Of a stretch of DNA of 64,000 bases, positions 12,640 to 25,526 are shown in pieces. Source of the DNA: Cryobacterium adonitolivorans (GTDB lineage: Bacteria; Actinomycetota; Actinomycetes; Actinomycetales; Microbacteriaceae); the NCBI RefSeq assembly GCF_004402695.1, contig NZ_SOFL01000057.1, forward strand, positions 1 through 64,000. The letters run 5' to 3'. The notes beneath the pieces were generated by a model. It ran no database searches and was not told where the DNA came from. It saw only the letters and a list, made by a program, of their open reading frames with translations. Every line of letters begins with the position of its first letter. Within the stretch, counting starts at the first letter, position 1. The translations under genes and the position numbers were made by a program.

Positions 12640-14697
12640 ATGACTCCAGCTGACTCCCTCCGCAATCTGGGCGTCCGCGCTACGAGCAATGGCGGGGAAC
12701 TCCGCGTCTGGTCCGAAAACGCCGACGCCATCGAACTGTGTATCTTCGACCACACCGATCCCAACTGGATCGTGCGCACGGTCCCCATGGTGCGCGACGC
12801 CCACAACGTCTGGGTCGGCCGGTCCCGCACCCTCACCGCCGGCCGCCGGTACGGTATCCGGGTCTCCGGGCCCGCCGGCCCCACGCACTCGTTCCACCCC
12901 GAGAAGACCCTGATCGACCCGTACGCGCGGGGACTGGCCCGAGTGGGACCCGATCAGTGGCAGTCCACCATGGTCGACGGCGACTTCGACTGGGCCGGAG
13001 CCGTCAAACCGAACACCCCGATGGACCACACCGTCGTCTACGAGGCACACGTGCGCGGCCTGAGCAAGCTCAGCCCGGCCATGCCGGTGGAACTCCGCGG
13101 CACCTACGCCGGCCTGGCCCACGAGAGCACCATCGCGTACCTCAAGAACCTCGGCGTGACGGCCGTGGAACTGCTGCCCGTGCAGTCGTTCGTCTCCGAA
13201 CAGCGCCTGATCAAGCAGGGCCTGTCGAACTACTGGGGCTACAACACCCTGAACTTCTTCACCCCGCACGCCGACTACGCCACTCAGGCTTCCCAGTCCG
13301 AGGGGCCGGAGGCGGTGCTGCGGGAGTTCAAGGGCATGGTCAAGCTGCTGCACGAGGCCGGCCTCGAGGTCATCCTCGACGTCGTCTACAACCACACCGC
13401 CGAGGAGGGCCCGGCCGGGCCGGTCACGAGCCTCCGCGGCATCGACAACGCCACCTACTACCGGCAGAACGCCAAGGGCCACTACATCGACGTCACCGGT
13501 TGCGGCAACACCGTCAACTTCGGCCACGAAGTGCCGATGCGTCTGGTGCTGGACTCCCTGCGGTACTGGGCAAACGAGGTGCAGATCGACGGGTTCAGGT
13601 TCGACCTGGCCGCGACCCTCGGCCGCGACGAGAACGTGCACTACACGCCGGACCACCCGCTGCTCACCGCCATCCGGGACGACCCGGACCTGGCCGGGGT
13701 GAAGCTCATCGCCGAACCGTGGGATGTGGGCATGGGCGGGTGGCAGACCGGCAACTTCCCGACCGGCTGGTCGGAGTGGAACGACCGGTACCGCGACCGG
13801 ATGCGATCCTTCTGGCTCACCGACGTCGCCGCCGTGCGCAACCACTCCACCTCCGACAGCGGCGTCGGCCGGTTCGCCTCCCGCCTGGCCGGGTCGGCCA
13901 ACACCTTCTCGCTTGAGCGCGGCCCTGTCGCCTCGCTGAACTTCATCACCGCCCACGACGGCTTCACCATGGCCGACCTCACCGCGTACAACGTCAAGCA
14001 CAACGTCGGCAACGGCGAAGCGAACCGGGACGGCACCGACGGGAACAACTCGTTCAACCACGGTGTCGAGGGGCCCACTCGCGACGTCACGGTGCTGCGA
14101 ACCCGTCGGCGGGCGATGCGCAACCTGCTGGGCACCCTCCTGCTCTCGGCGGGAGTGCCGATGCTCACCGCCGGTGACGAGTACGGTCGCAGCCAGCGCG
14201 GCAACAACAACGCCTACTGCCACGACAGCGAGCTCACCTGGCTGGACTGGAATTTCGACGACTGGCAGCTGGACCTGCACCGGGTCACCCGGCAGTTGCT
14301 CGCCCTGCGCCGGGAGAACCCGTCCCTGCGTCCGGTCAAGTTCGGCCGGCCGGGGTTCACCACGCCCGGCGCCAGCCAGATGGACTGGTACAACGCCGCG
14401 GGGGCGTCGATGTCGGAGACCGACTGGAACTCCCCAAAGGAACGCACTCTGCAATATCTGGCAGCCAGCACCCCCGAACACGAGGCGTTCAACCGCATCC
14501 TGCTGATCGTGCACGGCCTGGAGACCCCCGCTGAGGTGACCCTGCCCATCCACTCGGGCGTCGCCAGCTACACGGTGCTCTGGGACTCCAGCCACGACGA
14601 CATCCGCGAGGTGCAGAGCTCGCACATGCCCGGCGCCCGCCTCACCATGCACGAAACCTCGATGCTGCTGTTGCGGGCCGAGGAAGCCCGGGCATGA
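12640..14697 (+). CDS. glgX: Glycogen debranching enzyme GlgX
   Basis: 685 aa. Hydrolyses alpha-1,6 branches left after phosphorylase action. N-terminal CBM48-like domain (residues about 8-100), then the GH13 barrel: VILDVVYNHTAEE, nucleophile Asp in IDGFRFDLAATLG, acid Glu in LIAEPWDVG and the NFITAHDGF motif. Length is normal for GlgX. It is divergent from the desulfurase operon across 88 nt, and its stop overlaps the next start (ATGA). No clear Shine-Dalgarno precedes the ATG. Confidence 0.95.
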   Translation: MTPADSLRNLGVRATSNGGELRVWSENADAIELCIFDHTDPNWIVRTVPMVRDAHNVWVGRSRTLTAGRRYGIRVSGPAGPTHSFHPEKTLIDPYARGLARVGPDQWQSTMVDGDFDWAGAVKPNTPMDHTVVYEAHVRGLSKLSPAMPVELRGTYAGLAHESTIAYLKNLGVTAVELLPVQSFVSEQRLIKQGLSNYWGYNTLNFFTPHADYATQASQSEGPEAVLREFKGMVKLLHEAGLEVILDVVYNHTAEEGPAGPVTSLRGIDNATYYRQNAKGHYIDVTGCGNTVNFGHEVPMRLVLDSLRYWANEVQIDGFRFDLAATLGRDENVHYTPDHPLLTAIRDDPDLAGVKLIAEPWDVGMGGWQTGNFPTGWSEWNDRYRDRMRSFWLTDVAAVRNHSTSDSGVGRFASRLAGSANTFSLERGPVASLNFITAHDGFTMADLTAYNVKHNVGNGEANRDGTDGNNSFNHGVEGPTRDVTVLRTRRRAMRNLLGTLLLSAGVPMLTAGDEYGRSQRGNNNAYCHDSELTWLDWNFDDWQLDLHRVTRQLLALRRENPSLRPVKFGRPGFTTPGASQMDWYNAAGASMSETDWNSPKERTLQYLAASTPEHEAFNRILLIVHGLETPAEVTLPIHSGVASYTVLWDSSHDDIREVQSSHMPGARLTMHETSMLLLRAEEARA

Positions 14698-15185
14698 CCA
14701 AGCCGGATGCCGGCGGCACACCGGCCACGGTGGCGCTGCAGCGTGCGGGCATCCGGTTCACCGCCCACCGCTACCCGCACGACGCGGCCGTGGCCGGTTA
14801 TGGCCTCGAGGCTGCAGACGAGCTCGGGCTGGACCCCGACCGGGTCTTCAAGACCCTCCTCGCCGACGTCGAGGGATCCCTCGTCGTGGCCATCGTGCCC
14901 GTCTCCGGCCAGCTGGACCTCAAGGCCCTGGCGGTCGCCGTCGGCGCCAAGAAGGCCGTCATGGCCGACCCGAAGACGGCCGAGCGCAAGACCGGCTACG
15001 TCGTGGGCGGCATCAGCCCGATCGGCCAGAAAACCCGGCTGAGCACGGTGCTGGACGAGACGGCCGAACTCTTCGACTCCGTCTACGTTTCCGGTGGTCA
15101 CCGGGGCTTCGACCTCGAGCTCTCCCCCGGAGACCTCATCACTGTCACCGGCGCCATCGTGGCCGCGATCGGCCGGGACCGGTGA
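14694..15185 (+). CDS. ybaK: Cys-tRNA(Pro)/Cys-tRNA(Cys) deacylase, YbaK/EbsC family
   Basis: 163 aa. Trans-editing enzyme that clears mischarged Cys-tRNA(Pro). Matches YbaK: the FTAHRYPHD start, GLDPDRVFKTLLADV, the catalytic-region Lys in DLKALAVAVGAKKAVMAD, and GGISPIGQKTRLSTVLDE. It overlaps glgX by ATGA, so it is translationally coupled although the functions differ. It ends 9 nt from the convergent glgP stop. Confidence 0.93.
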   Translation: MTKPDAGGTPATVALQRAGIRFTAHRYPHDAAVAGYGLEAADELGLDPDRVFKTLLADVEGSLVVAIVPVSGQLDLKALAVAVGAKKAVMADPKTAERKTGYVVGGISPIGQKTRLSTVLDETAELFDSVYVSGGHRGFDLELSPGDLITVTGAIVAAIGRDR

Positions 15186-15194
15186 GGAACCGGT

Positions 15195-17783
15195 TCAGCC
15201 GGCGACGGCCACCAGCCCCATCTCGGCCGCGCTGATCAGCAGGTCGTTGCGCGGAACCACCCGCACCGTGTACCCGAACCCGCCGGCCCGGTCGAGTTCG
15301 ACCGTGCCGGTGAACAGGGTGGGCGAGCCGAGCGTCACGGTTTCGGTGGCGTCCTGCCCCAGGGCGTCGTTGATCGGCTCGAGGGCCTGCGTGTTGACGT
15401 CGGTGAGATCGTCGCCGCCCGTGCTCCGGCCGTAAACGACCTGAACCGTCACGTCCTCCGGCGCGAGACCGTTCAACTGCACGTGGGCGCGGAGACGCAG
15501 CTCGTCGCCCACCTGCGGCACAGGGGCGACCCCACCGGACTCCACGTGCTCGACGGCCACTCCGGGCCACGCTCCCACGATGCGGGCCTTCCACAGGGCC
15601 AGTTCGCGGGCCGGCCGGTAGTTGTTGACCGACAACCGTGCCGCGGAGACACCCGCGGGCCGGTAGAGCTTCTCCACGTATTCGCGCACCATGCGGCCGG
15701 CATTCAGCTCGGGCGAGAGTCCGGCCAGGGTCTGGCGGATGTTGGCGACCCAGCGTTCGGGCACGTCATCGGCGTTGCGCTCGTAGAACGGCGGCGCCAC
15801 CTGGTGCTCGATGAGTTCGTACAGGGCCTCGGCCTCGAGGCGGTCGCGTTCGGCGGAGTTGGTGCTCGCGTCGGCCGAGGGAATGGCCCACCCGTTCTGA
15901 CCGTCGAAGTACTCCGGCCACCAGCCATCCAGGATCGAGAGGTTGAGGGCGCCGTTCAGGGCCGCCTTCATGCCGGAGGTGCCGCAGGCCTCGAGCGGGC
16001 GCAGCGGGTTGTTCAGCCACACGTCGGTGCCCGGGTACATCAGCTGCGCCATGCCGATGTTGTAGTCGGGCAGGAACGCGATGCGGGTGCGCAGCTCCGG
16101 GTCGGCGGCGAACTGCACGATCCTCTGGATCAACCGCTTGCCCTCCTCGTCGGCGGGGTGCGACTTTCCGGCGATGACGATCTGCACAGGGTGTTCGGGG
16201 TGCAGCAGCAGGGCGCGCAGCCGCTCGGGATCGTGCAGCATCAGGGTGAGGCGCTTGTAGGTGGGCACCCGGCGGGCGAAACCGATGGTGAGCACGTTGG
16301 GGTCGAAGACCTGGTTGATCCACGCCGGCACGAGTCCGCCCGGATTCTGCACCAACCAGGCCGCGCTGATCCGGCGACGGGCGTCCTCGACGAACTGGCG
16401 GCGCATGTCCCCCCGCACCCCCCACAGGTCCTGGTCGCTCACCTCGGGCGACGCCCAGTCGGCCGTGGAGGTGTCGGCTGTGCCGAGGCGGTTCTCCGCG
16501 AGGGCCTTGAGTGCCGGGTCGGTCCAGGTGGGTGCGTGCACACCGTTGGTGATCGAGGTGATCGGCACCTCGCTGGCGTCGAAGCCCGGCCAGAGGCCGC
16601 TGAACATGCGCCGGCTCACCTCGCCGTGCAGCTTCGAGACGCCGTTGGCGTGCTGCCCCAGCCGCAGACCCATGATGGCCATGTTGAACACGTCCGGCGA
16701 CCCGCCCGGGTAGCTTTCGGCGCCCAGGCCCATCAGGTCGTCCACGGCCACACCTGGCAGCAGGTCGGTCTCGAAGTAACGGCGCACGAGGGAGGTCTCG
16801 AACCTGTCGATGCCCGCCGCCACCGGGGTGTGCGTGGTGAATACAGTGCCGGCACGCGCCACCTGCAACGCCTCGCCGAAGCTCAGGCCCTCACCGATCA
16901 GGCTGGAGATGCGCTCCAGGCCGAGAAATCCGGCGTGTCCCTCGTTGGTGTGGAACACCTCGGGCTCATCACGGCCGTTGAGGTTGCTCCACAGGCGCAC
17001 GGCACGGGCACCTCCGATGCCGAGCAGCAGTTCCTGCAGCAGGCGGTGTTCGCCGCCGCCGCCGTAGAGCCGGTCGGTCACCTGGCGCAACTCGTCGGTG
17101 TTCTCCGGGATGTCGGTGTCCAGCATCAGCAGGCGGATGCGACCGACCCTGGCCTCCCAGACCCTGGCGTGCAGGGTGCGGTCGTCCGGCAGGGCGAGGG
17201 ACACCTGGACCGGCGAACCGTCTGCGCGGCGCAACACCGACAAGGGCAGGCCGTCAGGGTCGAGCAGCGGGTAGCTTTCCAGCTGCCAACCGTCGGTTGA
17301 GATCGCCTGGCTGAAATATCCGGCCTTATAGAACAGGCCGACCCCGACAAGCGGAACGCCCAGGTCCGAGGCGCTCTTGAGGTGGTCGCCGGCGAGGATG
17401 CCCAGCCCGCCGGAGTATTGCGGCAGCGCGGCCGCGATGCCGAACTCCGGCGAGAAGTAGGCGATGGACGCCGGCTTCTCCCCCTCAAGGCCCTGGTACC
17501 AGCGCGGCTGCTCAAGATAGTCGCGCAGGTCGTCGCGCACGACGTTCACCCCGGAGACGTAGTCGTGATCCTGAGCGAGCTCCTGCAGCCGGGCCGGGTC
17601 GACGGCGCCGAGCAGGGCCACAGGGTCGGTGCCGATGCGCCGCCAGAGCTCTGGGGCAATGTGCTCGAAGAGCTGCCGGGTGGGTTCGTGCCATGACCAG
17701 CGTAAATTGCCGGCCAGCTCGTCGAGCGCGGCCAGCGACTCTGGCAGGACTGCACGGACTGTAAATTTACGGATCGCCTTCAC
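15195..17783 (-). CDS. glgP: Alpha-glucan phosphorylase
   Basis: 862 aa. Releases glucose-1-phosphate from non-reducing ends of glycogen using PLP. It has the DUF3417 N-terminal domain (residues 1-110, LAGNLRWSWHEPTRQLF) typical of the actinobacterial/Thermotoga-type enzymes. Then come FSPEFGIAAALPQYSGGLGILAGDH, TNEGHAGFLGLERI, and the PLP-lysine region EACGTSGMKAALNGALNLSILDG written as two parts: EACGTSGMKAALNG and NLSILDGWWPE. It is divergent from glgE with a shared 94-nt promoter region. Confidence 0.95.
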   Translation of the reverse strand: MKAIRKFTVRAVLPESLAALDELAGNLRWSWHEPTRQLFEHIAPELWRRIGTDPVALLGAVDPARLQELAQDHDYVSGVNVVRDDLRDYLEQPRWYQGLEGEKPASIAYFSPEFGIAAALPQYSGGLGILAGDHLKSASDLGVPLVGVGLFYKAGYFSQAISTDGWQLESYPLLDPDGLPLSVLRRADGSPVQVSLALPDDRTLHARVWEARVGRIRLLMLDTDIPENTDELRQVTDRLYGGGGEHRLLQELLLGIGGARAVRLWSNLNGRDEPEVFHTNEGHAGFLGLERISSLIGEGLSFGEALQVARAGTVFTTHTPVAAGIDRFETSLVRRYFETDLLPGVAVDDLMGLGAESYPGGSPDVFNMAIMGLRLGQHANGVSKLHGEVSRRMFSGLWPGFDASEVPITSITNGVHAPTWTDPALKALAENRLGTADTSTADWASPEVSDQDLWGVRGDMRRQFVEDARRRISAAWLVQNPGGLVPAWINQVFDPNVLTIGFARRVPTYKRLTLMLHDPERLRALLLHPEHPVQIVIAGKSHPADEEGKRLIQRIVQFAADPELRTRIAFLPDYNIGMAQLMYPGTDVWLNNPLRPLEACGTSGMKAALNGALNLSILDGWWPEYFDGQNGWAIPSADASTNSAERDRLEAEALYELIEHQVAPPFYERNADDVPERWVANIRQTLAGLSPELNAGRMVREYVEKLYRPAGVSAARLSVNNYRPARELALWKARIVGAWPGVAVEHVESGGVAPVPQVGDELRLRAHVQLNGLAPEDVTVQVVYGRSTGGDDLTDVNTQALEPINDALGQDATETVTLGSPTLFTGTVELDRAGGFGYTVRVVPRNDLLISAAEMGLVAVAG

Positions 17784-17877
17784 GAACCTTACTTTAGGGG
17801 CGCGACGCGACGAACGGGTAACGGCGGTGCGCGCGTGTGACCACCGATTCGGCCCCCGTTCGCGCTACGGTCATCAT

Positions 17878-22169
<4,292 letters not shown>

Positions 22170-22487
22170 GAACAACCGTGAGTTGAGCTTGTCGGGACCC
22201 CCTCGGGGTTTCGACATGCTCAACCAAAGGATGGCGCAACCGATCGTTGGTCGAGCCTGCAAGGAGACCCCGCGAGCCGACCTACCTATGCAGCACACGA
22301 GGTTTTGACAAGCTCACCCAACGGATGGGAGCGACGAGACCCCGCGAGCCCGCCCACCGGCACAACCGATCGTTGGTCGAGCTCGTCGAGACCCCGCGAG
22401 CGGACCTATCGACCTGACTCACCAGGTTTCGACAAGCTCGACCAACGGATGGGCGCGACGACGACTCGGCACGCTCAACCGGTGCTG
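22170..22487. repeat. Tandem ~125-bp units of facing GTTGGTCGAG / CTCGACCAAC arms
   Basis: No gene fits here. Three pairs of inverted arms are visible. The forward arm is CGTTGGTCGAG...GAGACCCCGCGAG, near 22191 (partial), 22245 and 22371. The reverse arm is GGTTTCGACAAGCTCGACC with AACGG, near 22207, 22301 and 22425. Arm spacing between the second and third units is 124-127 nt. Similar GTTGAGCTTGTCGAAACC palindromes are, to my knowledge, common between genes in Microbacteriaceae. It separates the convergent glgB and thioredoxin-like genes and may terminate both. Confidence 0.8.
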
Positions 22488-23453
22488 TCAGTAGAGCAGC
22501 GCGGTGAGGCGCTTGCGGGCCGGCGGCACGCGCGGGTCGTCGGTGCCGACGACCTCGAACAGCTCAAGGATGCGCTGGCGGATCACGTTCCGGCCGGCAG
22601 CATCCTGACCGGGGAACAGGCCCAGCAGCCTGTCGAAGGCGTCTTCGATGTGGCCGCCGGACAGGTCCAGGTCGGCGACGAGGAGCTGCCCGTCGAGGTT
22701 CTCCGGGTCGTCAGCGGCTGCCGAACGCACCTCGGCGATGGTCTTGCCCTGCAGGCGACCGAGCAGACTCACCTGGGCGAGACCGGCGGCGGCCATGGTG
22801 TCGCGGGGGTCGCGGGCCAGGGCGAGCTTGTAGATGTCGATCGCCGCGGCGTAGTCGCCGCGTTCGATGGCCTCGTAGGCTTCGCGGTGATGCGGCGGCA
22901 GTTCGGGCTCAACGGGCTCGGCCGGCGGGCCGTCCGGGGTCTCGGCGGCCTCGGCCACCCCCGTCACACCGTGCTGTGTCGCGAGCTCCAGCACACGTTC
23001 GAGCACTTCGCGGATCTGCACTACAGGCAGCACCCCGTCGAAAAGCTGCACCGGCTGACCGTTGATAACGGCCGCGAGGGTGGGCACCGACGTGGCCTGG
23101 AAGGCCTGCGCGAGCTGCGGGTTCGTGTCGATGTCCACGGTCGCGAGGACGAACCGGCCGTTGTACTCCCTGATCAGGTTCTCGATCACCGGGGTGAGCT
23201 GTGTCGCCGGTTCGCTCCAGGTGGCCCACAGGTCCACGATCACCGGAACGATCTTCGACAGTTCCAGCAGCTCGGCGAAGTTCGTATCGGTTCCCTCGAG
23301 CACCAGATTCGGCACCGGAACGACACCGGCGACGGCGCCGTCCGGCGCGGTCCCGGTGCTCACACCGGGCGCAGCCGCCGGCGGACGGTTCACAAGCGAG
23401 GACAGGTCGACGGCGCCGCGCAGGTTGGCGCCGGCTGGGGGGACAACGGTCAT
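22488..23453 (-). CDS. Thioredoxin-fold/TPR protein lacking the CxxC pair (CnoX-like)
   Basis: 321 aa. Residues about 45-155 are a thioredoxin fold (PVIVDLWATWSEPATQL ... ATVDIDTNPQLAQAF ... VPTLAAVINGQ). The redox motif WCxxC is replaced by W-S-E-P-A, so it cannot do dithiol chemistry. Residues about 190-321 are TPR-like (HREAYEAIERGDYAAAIDIYKLAL). This layout matches the co-chaperone CnoX/YbbN group. Its start overlaps the stop of the 602-aa membrane protein gene (ATGA). Confidence 0.85.
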   Translation of the reverse strand: MTVVPPAGANLRGAVDLSSLVNRPPAAAPGVSTGTAPDGAVAGVVPVPNLVLEGTDTNFAELLELSKIVPVIVDLWATWSEPATQLTPVIENLIREYNGRFVLATVDIDTNPQLAQAFQATSVPTLAAVINGQPVQLFDGVLPVVQIREVLERVLELATQHGVTGVAEAAETPDGPPAEPVEPELPPHHREAYEAIERGDYAAAIDIYKLALARDPRDTMAAAGLAQVSLLGRLQGKTIAEVRSAAADDPENLDGQLLVADLDLSGGHIEDAFDRLLGLFPGQDAAGRNVIRQRILELFEVVGTDDPRVPPARKRLTALLY

Positions 23454-25258
23454 GGAAGCTCCACGGAATTGATCAGTCCCTGGGCGAAGCCAAGGAGAAC
23501 GATTTTGTCGGTTGAATTGGCGGCAGGCACATGGAACAGGAGCTGTTCGCCGTAGGTGCTTTGGATGCCCTTGGACGTCGTATCGATACCGGAGAGCGCC
23601 TTGCTCGGGCCTTCCTTGGGAGTGATCGTCGCCTTGCCGTTCACGGCGGTGACCGTCGTGATCTCGTTGACGCTCACGGCCACGATACTGCCCGAGTCGT
23701 TGGTGGCAAGGGCGATGACCTCACCACTTCCGGCGTCGTTGGTGAACTCCATGGTGCCGGTGTCTTCGAGGTCGAGCAACTGCTTGTGCTTGTAGTCGAT
23801 ACCCAACTGGGTACGCGCAGTGTCACCCTCCGCTTCGAAAAGCGGGAACGAAGGGCTTTCCTCGCCGTGGAGGAGGACATCGGCATAGGCCGGTCCCACC
23901 TCGTTCGGCGGCATCGACATGAACTTGTTGTCCGGTGCGATGAGCGGTGCGCCGATGGTGGCCGGGGCGACCCCGGGCACCTTGGCCGAGGCCTCCAGCT
24001 GAACGGCGTACTCCACGAGGTAGTTCTCCCGCGGAGAGTTCTGCTTGAGCACCAGGGCCATGGTCGGCACCGAGGCCTCGTCGGAGGATTGCAGCACAGT
24101 CATGACCACGCGCGGCCAGGAGTCGGTCTGCTGCGGCAGCGTCAGGGTCAACGGGGAGTCCGGCAGCGCGGTGGTGGCCGCGAACGACGAATCGGCGGTG
24201 CGGATCTTGTAGTTGGCCAGCCTCTGTTCCAGAGCCGGGCCGGTGAACCGGGTGGCGATGCTGTCGGCGTCCAGGTTGGCGTCGGCGTCGGCGGTCAGCG
24301 TGACAATGTCACCGACGATGCGCTCGAGCTGCGGCACTGTCACCGCGGGCTGCGGCGCCTCGTCGGCGACGGGCTCCTGGGTGTCCTCGGCGCTGGGTGA
24401 GCGCGTGGCCGTTGCGGTACCGGTAGCCCCTGGAGCGTCGGTCGGCCAGAACTCCGGCGAGCATCCGCTGAGCACCAGGCCGGAGGCCAGCACGAGGGGG
24501 ACGGCGATCATGGACCGGCCGATCGAGCGGCGCGGACCGGTGATCTCGCTGGCCTTGATGGTCTTGGGACGCGGCGCCCGGGGCAGCCTGGGCATGCGCG
24601 GCCCGCGCGGCACGTTGCGCCGCGGGCGCCGGGACCGGCGCAGGTGCAACAGTCCCAGCAGGTAGATCACGAAGCCGATCAGGGCAATAAGCGCTCCCCC
24701 GACGATCAGCGGGCCGGCCCACGGTGTCGCGTTGTCGGTCGGCCAGGCCACGGTGACGTCGGTCGGGGCCGGGGCGGTCCCGTCGGAGGCGATGAGGACG
24801 GAGATGCCCTCCGGCGCACTGATCGTGGTGGTCACCGACCGCTCGCCCGCGTACTCCTCCAGCCACAGGTCGGAGCCTGCGGGGTCGGTGGGCAGCGGGG
24901 CCGCTTCGGGTTCCTCGGTCGGCGCGACGGCGGTTCCGGTTGACGGGGTCACGGCCAGCTTCTTCGTGTCGGCGTCGAGGCTCACCGCCGAGTAGTCGTC
25001 GCCGCCGATCCAGGCTTGGATGTCCGCGGTGCGCGCGTAGGCGACGAAGACGCTGTCGGAGCCGGAAACCGTGAGGGTCTGGTTGCCGGGGAACGCACCC
25101 AGGGCACTGCCGTCGATCACCGCGTACGACGTACCGTCGTCGATGGTCGTGCTCAGGCTCGTGGAATCGGGTTCGAGAAAGACTGTTCGCTGCGCGATGC
25201 CAAATGCGATCATCAGCGCGGCGAGGACGAATGCCAGAATGGCAAAGACGAAACGCAC
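23450..25258 (-). CDS. Multi-domain membrane protein of unknown function with internal lipobox-like segment
   Basis: 602 aa. GTG start chosen because AGGAGGG sits 6 nt upstream. TM1 is residues 3-24, followed by an exported domain to about 180. TM2 is 181-205, then a strongly basic segment (206-248, RRSRRPRRNVPRG). A third hydrophobic segment (250-264) ends VLSGC at 266, exactly like a lipoprotein signal. The remaining 330 residues should be extracytoplasmic. I do not recognise the family. It is translationally coupled to the CnoX-like gene. Confidence 0.8.
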   Translation of the reverse strand: MRFVFAILAFVLAALMIAFGIAQRTVFLEPDSTSLSTTIDDGTSYAVIDGSALGAFPGNQTLTVSGSDSVFVAYARTADIQAWIGGDDYSAVSLDADTKKLAVTPSTGTAVAPTEEPEAAPLPTDPAGSDLWLEEYAGERSVTTTISAPEGISVLIASDGTAPAPTDVTVAWPTDNATPWAGPLIVGGALIALIGFVIYLLGLLHLRRSRRPRRNVPRGPRMPRLPRAPRPKTIKASEITGPRRSIGRSMIAVPLVLASGLVLSGCSPEFWPTDAPGATGTATATRSPSAEDTQEPVADEAPQPAVTVPQLERIVGDIVTLTADADANLDADSIATRFTGPALEQRLANYKIRTADSSFAATTALPDSPLTLTLPQQTDSWPRVVMTVLQSSDEASVPTMALVLKQNSPRENYLVEYAVQLEASAKVPGVAPATIGAPLIAPDNKFMSMPPNEVGPAYADVLLHGEESPSFPLFEAEGDTARTQLGIDYKHKQLLDLEDTGTMEFTNDAGSGEVIALATNDSGSIVAVSVNEITTVTAVNGKATITPKEGPSKALSGIDTTSKGIQSTYGEQLLFHVPAANSTDKIVLLGFAQGLINSVELP

Positions 25259-25526
25259 GTAAAACCCTCCTGTGTTGCCTGCCGATGGCTGCAAATCACA
25301 AAACCTGCCACCGCTTCTCGGTGCCGGGAAGCAACAGACACGGACGTCCTACGATACTGGACGCTCCTGAGAGGTGCCTAATAGCCGTTTCTGCGCGATT
25401 CCGCCCTCCCCACGACCTCTTCTCCCCTGAAGGCGGGATGGGGAGCGTGTTCCGCGGGCACTAAAATTGCACGGGCTGCTCCGGCTGAATTTGACTCGGG
25501 GTCAGGCCCATCTATGAGGAGATAAC
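25259..25526. promoter_or_regulatory. Divergent intergenic region
   Basis: 268 nt between the 602-aa membrane protein gene and the coiled-coil DivIVA-type gene. It must carry both promoters. TTGACT at about 25493 is a possible -35 for the plus-strand gene, but the matching TATGAG overlaps the ribosome-binding site, so I do not trust it. The minus-strand Shine-Dalgarno AGGAGGG (about 25265-25271) is clear. Confidence 0.4.

Noticed and set aside
22170..22487. CRISPR array
   Set aside because: The repeats are inverted pairs, degenerate and unevenly spaced, and there are no unique spacers or cas genes.
24440..24510. Separate lipoprotein gene starting inside the 602-aa protein
   Set aside because: The internal ATG has no ribosome-binding site and the frame is continuous with no stop, so one protein is simpler.
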